DNA from: Sutterella wadsworthensis
GTDB lineage: Bacteria > Pseudomonadota > Gammaproteobacteria > Burkholderiales > Burkholderiaceae_F
Assembly (NCBI RefSeq): GCF_003315195.1
Contig: NZ_QNRV01000007.1
Coordinates: 27,170-91,169 of the forward strand
Length of the DNA stretch: 64,000 nucleotides
Direction of reading: 5' to 3'
Shown one piece after another: positions 8,035 through 15,629 of the stretch (position 1 is the stretch's first letter; each line of letters begins with the position of its first letter). Below the pieces are notes generated by a model. It was not told where the DNA came from and did no database searches. It saw nothing but the letters and a program-made list of their open reading frames with translations. The position numbers and the translations under genes are program-made.

Positions 8035-8212
8035 AGCTGAGAACTCCCAAGCTGGATCTGAAAGGATTTCATGCGTAAAATTGGACAGTTCATTGACAGC
8101 GGCTTGCTGAAAATATTTGATATCGATCAAATGCACCAAAATTCACTTTTTTGCCCTTATTGGACATTGTCGCATTTCATTGATAAAAATGAAATATTTT
8201 TGGAAAAGTAGA
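8035..8212 (+). promoter_or_regulatory. CRISPR leader
   Basis: AT-rich stretch between the second cas2 and the first repeat; array polarity (identical repeats here, degenerate repeats at the far end) makes this the leader side. It contains two copies of an ordered motif set: ATTGGACA (8080, 8159), ATTGA (8092, 8179) and AAATATTT (8111, 8193). A short inverted repeat (ATTTCAT...ATGAAAT) lies near 8174-8194. A 47-codon frame from 8071 with AAAGGA before it ends exactly at the first repeat; I treat it as incidental. Confidence 0.75.
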
Positions 8213-8599
8213 GTCGAAAGACAGCCCTGATTAGAAAGGGATTGCGACAGGTCGACTGGCTCCAGTACGATCCGGCACTTTTGTCGAAAGACAGCCCTGA
8301 TTAGAAAGGGATTGCGACGCAGCAGGGATCGAGGACGCTAGGCGTTTTCAGTCGAAAGACTGCCCTGATTAGAAAGGGATTGCGACCGAGCTGCAAGAAG
8401 CAGTTCCTGATCACACACATAGTCGAAAGACTGCCCTGATTGGAAAGGGATTGCGACAATCTTTTGGGTTGTCACCTGAGCGAATTCTTCTGTCGAAAGA
8501 CTGCCCTGATTAGAAAGGGATTGCGACGGGTGAAGACCCAGTCATTGCCGACACAAGTAATCGGTCGAAAGACAACCTTGATTAGAAAGGGATTGCGAC
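8213..8599 (+). CRISPR. CRISPR array, 6 repeats and 5 spacers
   Basis: Repeats are 36 bases, at 8213-8248, 8283-8318, 8351-8386, 8422-8457, 8492-8527 and 8564-8599. They start GTCGAAAGAC and end GGGATTGCGAC; ATTGCGAC would be the 8-base 5' tag of the crRNA. Spacers are 34, 32, 35, 34 and 36 bases. Repeats 1 and 2 are identical, 3-5 carry A to T at position 11 (and 4 an extra A to G), and the last has two further changes in the CCCT arm. The internal stem CCCT/AGGG becomes CCTT/AAGG in the last repeat, so pairing is kept. Transcription is probably rightward from the leader. Confidence 0.97.
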
Positions 8600-8622
8600 C
8601 CATCGTACTGATGTAGTTAGTG

Positions 8623-9002
8623 ATGGCTTCTTCAATGTCTTTTGCTTACTCGTCACTAAAAAATAATTTCGCTAAAGAAGCACACGACAGTTTAACAAGC
8701 ATACAGACATTCATCTCTAACAAGTAATTGACCGATATTCACCTATACTCGAAGTAAATCTATATGGATGGCATGAAAGAACACTTGGAACAGCTATTGA
8801 TAGTCTAGGATATACGAAAGCTAACCAACAGCTCTCTGCCATAGTTTTTTTGAAGAAAGGCGACGATGCCCTTGCAAAGATTAGAGTACAGGCACAAGCT
8901 CCTACTTCCAATATTGTTGGAGCCATCTATAAAGGATCTAAGCTAATTACTGATGTAGCAGCAATGGGAATACTGGATACCTTACAAGAAAAAAATGATT
9001 GA
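8623..9002 (+). pseudogene. AT-rich unrecognised gene, split by a -1 frame change
   Basis: A 34-codon frame (8623-8727, starting MASSMSFAYSSL) ends at TAA, and a second frame overlapping it by one base runs from 8724 to 9002 with no early ATG but protein-like text (ILEVNLYGWHERTLGTAID, KANQQLSAIVFLKKGDDALA). Together they would make about 125 residues. A strong terminator follows within 15 bases, which supports a genuine transcript on this strand. GC content is far below the neighbours, suggesting recent acquisition. It begins 24 bases after the last CRISPR repeat. No family recognised. It could be a broken gene, a sequence error, or two coupled small genes. Confidence 0.5.
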
Positions 9003-9014
9003 AGAATAATGCAC

Positions 9015-9040
9015 AAAGCCCTTCTCCCTCGAGGGCTTTT
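9015..9040 (+). terminator. Rho-independent terminator after the AT-rich gene
   Basis: AAAGCCCT (9015-9022) pairs with AGGGCTTT (9032-9039) and is followed by T residues. It closes the AT-rich gene and any read-through from the array. Confidence 0.8.
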
Positions 9041-9253
9041 ACGATACAAACTGGATGTTTATTTGATTTGCTTATATCGAGAGATGACCATATAAAAAGA
9101 AGATCACAACTGAGTACAATTTCTTTTACACCCAAATTTTATAGCGTTCGCACTTAATTCATTATAAATTATTTCTTCATAAAATGAGGAACTGAAGAGT
9201 ATGTTTAGATTGACTTATTTTTATCAATATGCGACCTCAGTTATTAAAAATCT

Positions 9254-9709
9254 TCAAACATAAAAATTGCATTGCATTATGTATGAAATAGAAATATCTA
9301 AAAGAGATTGAGAGCATCGTTGGTTCAAAACACTATCCAGCCAACACATTTCAAACGCAGAGGAATACCTGAATTCTTGCGGGCTCATACGTTCTCCTTC
9401 CGACCTTCGCCTTACTGATCCAGTCAATCGCTGCCCTTTTATACTTTTTCCGATCGTCGCAGAGAGATACGCACTGATGCTTTTGCTTTCAGTGCAGCTG
9501 CTGCCGCTGATCACCACGGGACCAGATGATTCCCATCCCTCCGCCGAAAGAGCAAGGACATTGAGGACCATAGAGTTCGATGCGCTTAAGTAGTCCATGA
9601 CTATGTCCTGCCACCAGGGCAATAACGCTCTTGATTTACGACCGAGTCGCTGCAGGAATTTGAGCTGGTGCTGACGCCGCCTTGCCGCCAATTTGATTGA
9701 TATTGGCAA
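9254..9709 (-). CDS. Hypothetical protein, possibly a relic
   Basis: Open frame of 151 codons from ATG 9709, not recognised. The first 40 residues are basic (LAARRRQHQLKFLQRLGRK) and the middle is Ser/Gly-rich; there is no signal peptide or membrane span. It lies between the AT-rich patch and the yfhM gene, on the strand opposite to both, with no evident ribosome site. GC content is between that of the patch and that of the core genes. It may be a fragment of a mobile-element gene or a chance frame; nothing else in this 800-base stretch looks coding. Confidence 0.3.
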   Translation of the reverse strand: MPISIKLAARRRQHQLKFLQRLGRKSRALLPWWQDIVMDYLSASNSMVLNVLALSAEGWESSGPVVISGSSCTESKSISAYLSATIGKSIKGQRLTGSVRRRSEGERMSPQEFRYSSAFEMCWLDSVLNQRCSQSLLDISISYIMQCNFYV

Positions 9710-9824
9710 GCCTGATACTTGGAAAGCATGCTCATATGCCCATTCCTTGCCTCCGTGCCTCGACGGTTTGATCTCTGCGGGCTAAGCTTGAAGGACTTAT
9801 GCTTTCTTTCCGTGGAGTCCGCGC

Positions 9825-12800
9825 ATGCGTTGCTTCAAGCCTTTGAATTCTTCTCCTTCGCTTCTCGTCTGTGCCCTCGCCGGCGCCTTTGCCTGCGCGG
9901 CATCGGCCGCTCCGGCAGCCAATGACGTACAAAGCATTTGGCTTGCTCCAACAGGGACTTCACCCTTAAGCGCCAAAGCGCCGCTTCGCATTGAGATTTC
10001 CCCAGCGGAAAGTCAATGCCGTGCCGCCTACGGGGACGAATGGTATGAACGGTGTCAGCTGACGCTCGGGAAACCCGGAACTCGAGTTCAAGGCGTGCAG
10101 CTCACGCCGGAAACTGCAGGGGAATGGCGATGGGCGTCACCAAGCACTATTGTCTTCACGCCGAAAGAGGCCTGGCAGCCCGGGAAGCGCTTCCGCACCT
10201 CCCTCATTGGTCTGCCGATGCCGCTTCGTGCCTCACTGACGACCAATTTCCTCACGGTGGAAACACCCCCGCTCACTGCCGTGACCTCCCGTGCTCAAGT
10301 TTGGATCGACCCGCTTGAGCAGAAAAACCGTGCTCTATCCTTTGAGTTTGATTTCACGACTTCCGTTTCCGCGGCAGTCAAGACGGGCATTGAGCAGAAT
10401 TTCACGCTTGACTTTGATGCGAAATCCGGTTTGAAGCTCGGCAAGCCGAGCTTTGTCTGGGGCGACAATTCAGAGAGCCTCTACGTTAAGGTGCCGGTGA
10501 TTGAACTCGCCGACAGTCCGGTCGTTGCTTCCGCTTTGGTTAAAGGCGCTGCAGGGCGGGCAAAGCTTAAAGACGGCCGCTTTACCGTTCCCAAAGGATT
10601 TGAAGCTGCCAAAGCATCCGTAACGGTTCCCGGGCTTTCCACGCTCTTCCAAATTACGGAAGCTTCCATTCTGCCGGTGAAGGATGACGGGCTCAACGCC
10701 GAGTATGAAATCACTATCGCCTCGTCTTTGGCGCTTGACCCAACAGAGCTCTCCAAGCGTATCCGAGTGCTGACGCTGCCGAAAAAACTCGATTCGACGG
10801 CTGCCTCCGACACTGTCTGGACCGCTGCGCCGCTGATCGATGATGAAGTTTTAAAGCGAGCTTCCGCGCTTGAAGTTCGCCCTGATCTGGAATGGAGCAC
10901 CACCGGGCGCGTAAAGCTGCGCCTGAAAGCGACGCCGGGCGACTACATCTATCTTGAGCTCCCCAAAGGCTTTGGCCCTGCCGGCATGCCGGGGCTGGAG
11001 GACGGCTGGAAGAGCGTACTGCTCCTGCCGCAGCCCTCCGCAGAAATCACGTTCCTGCAGCCCGGAAACATGCTCACGCTGGCGGGTTCCTGGGAACTCT
11101 CCCTCTTTACAGCCGGCATCGACAAGCTCAATTGGCGCATTGCCCGTGTACGCAATGAATTCCTTTCACTCGCCGCCGACGGCTGGAATGTGATGAAGTC
11201 GATTGCGCCTGACAGCTGGGTCACGGCTTCATCGGGGAGCACTGACCTCGGAGAAGTCAATCCCAAGCGTCCGGGCGAAGCGCGCTTCACAGCGCTTGAC
11301 CTCTCTGAAGCCGTCATGGGCAGCGGGCCTGGGCTCTATCAAATTGAGCTCACCGGCACACGCATGAAGGACGGGAAGCCTGAAACCGTCGCCAATGCCT
11401 CCAAACGCATTCTCATTACCAATATTGCGATGATCGCCAAGACCTCGGCGAGCGGCGCACTGGACCTCTTTGCAGCAAACTTCGCTGACGGGAAGCCCGC
11501 AGCAGGTCTCAAAGCCTTTCTTTTGGCAGAAAACGGCACCGTGCTGGAAACCACGGAAACCGATGCGGACGGACGTGCTCACTTCAAATCGACCCGCGGC
11601 TGGGAGCGTGAAAAGAAGCCTGCCGCCGCCGCACTCCGCTCCAAGGGCACCGACCTCGCATGGCTTTCGCTCAAGGACGGCTCCAACGTTGCAGAAACGC
11701 TTCGCTGGGATGTCGGCGGCCGTTATACGGGCGGCACGGGGCTTTCGGCTTTCAGCTTTGCCGACCGCGGCATCTTCCGCACGGGCGAAACCGTGCATTT
11801 CGGCTTCGGCGTACGCAAACTCGATTTTGACCGTCTTCCGGAAGGCACTCCCATTGAACTCAAGCTCACGAATGATGCCGGCCGAGTACTGGAGAGGCGC
11901 ACGGTAAAACTCAATGACGAAGGGCTGGGTTCCTTTGACTGGAAGATTCCCGACGGAACGCTTCCGGGCACGCTTCGCCTGGACCTTTTCGCGGGCGGCG
12001 AAGAACGCTCCGCGCTCTCCACCACAAGCGTCTTTGTGGGCGACTTCTCCCCCGAAACGCTTTCACTCTCAGCTGAACTTCCCGCTGATGAGGCTAAAGC
12101 CGGCTGGGTCAAGCCAAACGATCTGCCGATTTCAGCAACGCTGACGAGCCTCTTTGGCGCGGGCGCTCAAGGTCGGCGCGTAACCGGCACGGCAGAAGTA
12201 ACGCCCGTCTCTGAAGTCAAATTGCCCGGATGGGACGGGTGGCTCTTCCCATCTCCCGGCGCCGCGCCTTGGAAGGCGCTGCCGACAAGCCGGACCTTGG
12301 ACATTGAAGCGGCCGTTACGCCCGGCTCTGGTTCAATAGATGCGATGGTTCCGCTTTCGCTTTTAGAGTTAAACGGCTTTGCCGACGTGGACCTCACGCT
12401 TACCGGCACCGAAGCCGAAGGGGCCGGCGCTGTTGAACGGCATCTCTCCTTCATTGCTTCGCCTAACGACATCGCCGTGGGCTGGCGGATCGAAGAAACG
12501 CCGCAGCCCTCCTGGTTCCTTTTGACGGGTGAGCCGGCCTCCATGGCTTTGGCCGTGATTGACCGCAATCTCAAGCCCAAAGCAGGCACGCGGCTCAAAG
12601 TCACAATTGAAAAAAGCCGCTGGATCACTACCCTGAGTGAAGACAGCTCGGGGCGCTTTACCTATTCGGACGATGAAGCCCCGGAAGTTCGGCAAACAAT
12701 GGACGTCACCGCGGATGATCAGGGCATTGCTCGGATCAAACTGCTCACGGGCGAGCCCGGCAATTGGCTTGTTCGTGCGGCCGATGAGTCCGGCAAAGAA

Positions 12801-15629
12801 CTCCTCGTGATTCCTTACGGCACTGCCGGCGGCCGATTGGCTGATTTTGCCGACGGCATGCTGCCGACGGCAGAGCTTCGCGCCAAGCTCGAAAAAACGA
12901 ATCTCAATGCCGGCGACACCGTGCGTGTCTCGCTGCTCTCCCCAGTATCGGGTTTTGCGCTGGCAAGCTTTGAGTCGACAGAAGTGATTTCCACCAAGTG
13001 GGTGAGCGTCAATGCAGGCGAAAACCTGCTCGAGCTTGAAGCCCCTGCCGATTTCACCGGGCGGGCATGGCTGCGGCTCTCTGTCGTGCGCGGCCAAACT
13101 GACGCCAAGAAGTTCCTGAAGGGTTTTGCGGAAACCGCCGTTCCCATTGAGCTCAACGCCTCCGCCAAGACTCTGCCCGTCACTATTAAGGCGCCCGAAA
13201 AAGTCGAAAACGCTCGCCGGATACCCATTCAAGTTTCCGCGGCTGCCAAGGCGAAAGTTTTCCTCTTTGCGGCCGATGACGGACTGCTTTCGCTCACCAA
13301 CTGGCAGACACCCGACCCAATTAAGACGATGCTGCTCGATCGAGCGCTCGAAGTAGACACCCGTGAGACGCTTTCACTCCTCATGCCCGACGCCGGATCG
13401 CTTAAGGACCTCATCAAAGCCCCGGTTGGCGGCGACTTCATGGCGAGCGCCAAAGCCGCTGCGGGCTTTGGGAGCCCCTTCAAGCGCTCTTTCGGACCGT
13501 CAACGGTTTGGTGGGGCGGACTGGTTGAAGTGGGGCCTGACGCTCAAACCTTTACTGTCGAACTGCCCGAAGGCTATGCCGGCCGAGTGCGCGTGAGCGC
13601 TGTGGGAGCGGCCGAAGCCTCTGCAGGTTCTGCTCAGGCGCTCATTGTCGCTGCGCCCCCGCTTGCTCTCACTCCCGCTCTTCCCGGTGTCTTGTCGCTT
13701 GGCGATGTGTTCCGTGCTGGAGCGGTCGTCACACCGAACATGCCCGCAGAATCCGCGAGCTTAACGATCACGCCGCCTGCGGCATTTGCTGCTGAACCCG
13801 AAGTTCTTCCGCTTAACTTCCCGGCTGTCGGCGGCATATCGGCCTCGGCTCAGTTCACGGTTCCCAATCAACCCAGTGCGCTCGGCGAACATCCATTTAT
13901 CCTCAAGGCTGACGCGCGCGCAAAAGAGAATGGACAGACGCTTTCCGCCCAGCGCAGCGAATCCATTGTTGTGCGGCCCGCATCGCTGCTCCAGACAAGG
14001 CTTTACGCAGGCCGAGCTGAGCATTCAGCGGATAAGTCGGCATACGAAGTACCGACGGTGCTCTACCCGATCAATGACCGCACCCGCTTCATTGCAGCTT
14101 CCACCCCCGCAGCGCTCGCTCCCGAACTAGGCCGCCCCTTCCAGACGGCTGACAACGACTTCGGAGCGGTACTTCCCCGGCTGGCTGCATCGCTGCCGGA
14201 AGTGTTGCTTACGCTCAACACGGACGCCGCACGCCTGTTGCCGCAGTCGGTTTTGACAACGGACGCCTCGGCCGCCAAGAAGGCCGCTCAAGATGCTGCC
14301 CAACGCCGCGAAAAGGTTTATGCCGCGGTTCGCAGCACCCTCACTCGCGAAGGCCTTAAAGCGATGCCTTGGAGCGAATTCGATCCCTTCCTCAGCGCCT
14401 TAGTGCTCGACTATCTGGTCGACGCTCTTCGGCTTGACTCGAGCGCGCTCGAACCGCTGCAGCTCCTGCGGAGCCGCCTGGTTCGTTCAGTCAATTTGGA
14501 TCCTCAGACGATTGATGACGCCCGCACGAGCGCCTACACGCTCTGGGTGCTCACCCGTGAGGGCACCATGACCACCGCGCAGCTCGAAGCCCTGCGCGCC
14601 TCCATGACGTCGCGCTTTGAAGGCTGGGAGCGTGATGCTGCCGCCTCGTTCCTGGCAGCCGCCTATTCACGGCTTCGCCTTCGTGACGAGGCTCGCTCAC
14701 TGGTGAAGTCCACGCCGTCGACGGCTCGTGCCGCCGGTGCGTGGACGCCGGAAACGGCTGCCGCCTTGGCTGCCTCGGCGCTCTCCGAAGCCGGCTTGGG
14801 ACAAGAACCCGCTGCACGGTTCTTGGTGAGCATGGCCGGTGAAGATCTGGCCCGCACCTTTGCCGCCGGCATTGTTTCGCCGCTCTATGCCGCTGCGGCC
14901 GCTCGTGCTGCGCTCACGCCCGAAGTGGGCGGTCTCACGGCCGGCGAATCGGCCGCATCCCCCGATTTGGTCTGCACTCGACGTGCGGACGGGTTCCCTG
15001 CCGACCAGGATCGTCTCGTGCTGGGCGCCTGGGGCGCGCTCCTCGATGCCCCCGGCTGTCTGGCTGCCGAAGCATCTGGTCTCCCGGCATCGCCCTATGT
15101 TTGGTGGCAAGTCGAGCAAACGGGCTACATCGTGCCCGATGACACGCAGCCGGCCGACCGATCCGCGCTTGAAGTCGAACGCACGTACCTTGGCGCCGAC
15201 GGCAAAGCCAAGACCGAATTCACCGCCGGCGAACGCGTGACGGTCCGCGTCAGAGTGAAGAGTTTTGCGGGCGAAAGCGCCGTACGCGACGCCGTTGTCA
15301 CCGACCTCCTGCCGGGCGGCTTTGTCTGGGCCATGCCTGCGGGGGCATGCCCCGAAGGCGCACTCGAATGCCGCCGTGCCGAAGACCGTGTGCAGTGGGC
15401 CGTGCCTGCGCTCACCAACTGGGAGCCGCTCACTTTCACCTACACCGTGCGGGCAGCCTATCCGGGCGTTTATAGAGCGGGCTCCGCAGCAGCCTTGTCC
15501 TTGAGCAACCCCGCGCTGGCAGCTCAGAGCCGCAGCGCCAAGATCCGCATCACGGCGCCTGAAGAGCCTTCTGGCACGAACGCTCCTCAGCCGGCCACTT
15601 CCCCAACGCCTGCGAGCGCAGTCCAATGA
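9825..15629 (+). CDS. yfhM: Bacterial alpha-2-macroglobulin, YfhM type
   Basis: 1,934 aa, a giant periplasmic protease-trap protein thought to protect the cell wall after envelope breach, working with PbpC. A signal peptide with a hydrophobic core and AxA-type cleavage (ACAASAAPA) is clear; there is no good lipobox, unlike E. coli YfhM. Successive macroglobulin beta-domains fill the N-terminal two thirds, and FSFADRGIFRTGETVHFGF (about residues 643-661) is typical of the family. Where the thioester CxEQ motif is expected, before the helical domain near residues 1430-1450, the text is FGAVLPRLAASLPEVLL with no Cys. A DUF11-like beta domain (VTDLLPGGFVW) and a Pro-rich tail end the protein. Its stop overlaps the pbpC start (ATGA). 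Confidence 0.9.
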   Translation: MRCFKPLNSSPSLLVCALAGAFACAASAAPAANDVQSIWLAPTGTSPLSAKAPLRIEISPAESQCRAAYGDEWYERCQLTLGKPGTRVQGVQLTPETAGEWRWASPSTIVFTPKEAWQPGKRFRTSLIGLPMPLRASLTTNFLTVETPPLTAVTSRAQVWIDPLEQKNRALSFEFDFTTSVSAAVKTGIEQNFTLDFDAKSGLKLGKPSFVWGDNSESLYVKVPVIELADSPVVASALVKGAAGRAKLKDGRFTVPKGFEAAKASVTVPGLSTLFQITEASILPVKDDGLNAEYEITIASSLALDPTELSKRIRVLTLPKKLDSTAASDTVWTAAPLIDDEVLKRASALEVRPDLEWSTTGRVKLRLKATPGDYIYLELPKGFGPAGMPGLEDGWKSVLLLPQPSAEITFLQPGNMLTLAGSWELSLFTAGIDKLNWRIARVRNEFLSLAADGWNVMKSIAPDSWVTASSGSTDLGEVNPKRPGEARFTALDLSEAVMGSGPGLYQIELTGTRMKDGKPETVANASKRILITNIAMIAKTSASGALDLFAANFADGKPAAGLKAFLLAENGTVLETTETDADGRAHFKSTRGWEREKKPAAAALRSKGTDLAWLSLKDGSNVAETLRWDVGGRYTGGTGLSAFSFADRGIFRTGETVHFGFGVRKLDFDRLPEGTPIELKLTNDAGRVLERRTVKLNDEGLGSFDWKIPDGTLPGTLRLDLFAGGEERSALSTTSVFVGDFSPETLSLSAELPADEAKAGWVKPNDLPISATLTSLFGAGAQGRRVTGTAEVTPVSEVKLPGWDGWLFPSPGAAPWKALPTSRTLDIEAAVTPGSGSIDAMVPLSLLELNGFADVDLTLTGTEAEGAGAVERHLSFIASPNDIAVGWRIEETPQPSWFLLTGEPASMALAVIDRNLKPKAGTRLKVTIEKSRWITTLSEDSSGRFTYSDDEAPEVRQTMDVTADDQGIARIKLLTGEPGNWLVRAADESGKELLVIPYGTAGGRLADFADGMLPTAELRAKLEKTNLNAGDTVRVSLLSPVSGFALASFESTEVISTKWVSVNAGENLLELEAPADFTGRAWLRLSVVRGQTDAKKFLKGFAETAVPIELNASAKTLPVTIKAPEKVENARRIPIQVSAAAKAKVFLFAADDGLLSLTNWQTPDPIKTMLLDRALEVDTRETLSLLMPDAGSLKDLIKAPVGGDFMASAKAAAGFGSPFKRSFGPSTVWWGGLVEVGPDAQTFTVELPEGYAGRVRVSAVGAAEASAGSAQALIVAAPPLALTPALPGVLSLGDVFRAGAVVTPNMPAESASLTITPPAAFAAEPEVLPLNFPAVGGISASAQFTVPNQPSALGEHPFILKADARAKENGQTLSAQRSESIVVRPASLLQTRLYAGRAEHSADKSAYEVPTVLYPINDRTRFIAASTPAALAPELGRPFQTADNDFGAVLPRLAASLPEVLLTLNTDAARLLPQSVLTTDASAAKKAAQDAAQRREKVYAAVRSTLTREGLKAMPWSEFDPFLSALVLDYLVDALRLDSSALEPLQLLRSRLVRSVNLDPQTIDDARTSAYTLWVLTREGTMTTAQLEALRASMTSRFEGWERDAAASFLAAAYSRLRLRDEARSLVKSTPSTARAAGAWTPETAAALAASALSEAGLGQEPAARFLVSMAGEDLARTFAAGIVSPLYAAAAARAALTPEVGGLTAGESAASPDLVCTRRADGFPADQDRLVLGAWGALLDAPGCLAAEASGLPASPYVWWQVEQTGYIVPDDTQPADRSALEVERTYLGADGKAKTEFTAGERVTVRVRVKSFAGESAVRDAVVTDLLPGGFVWAMPAGACPEGALECRRAEDRVQWAVPALTNWEPLTFTYTVRAAYPGVYRAGSAAALSLSNPALAAQSRSAKIRITAPEEPSGTNAPQPATSPTPASAVQ

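Noticed and set aside
8071..8212. 47-codon frame with AAAGGA before its ATG, ending at the first CRISPR repeat
   Set aside because: It lies wholly in the leader and its text follows the duplicated leader motifs; coding is unlikely.
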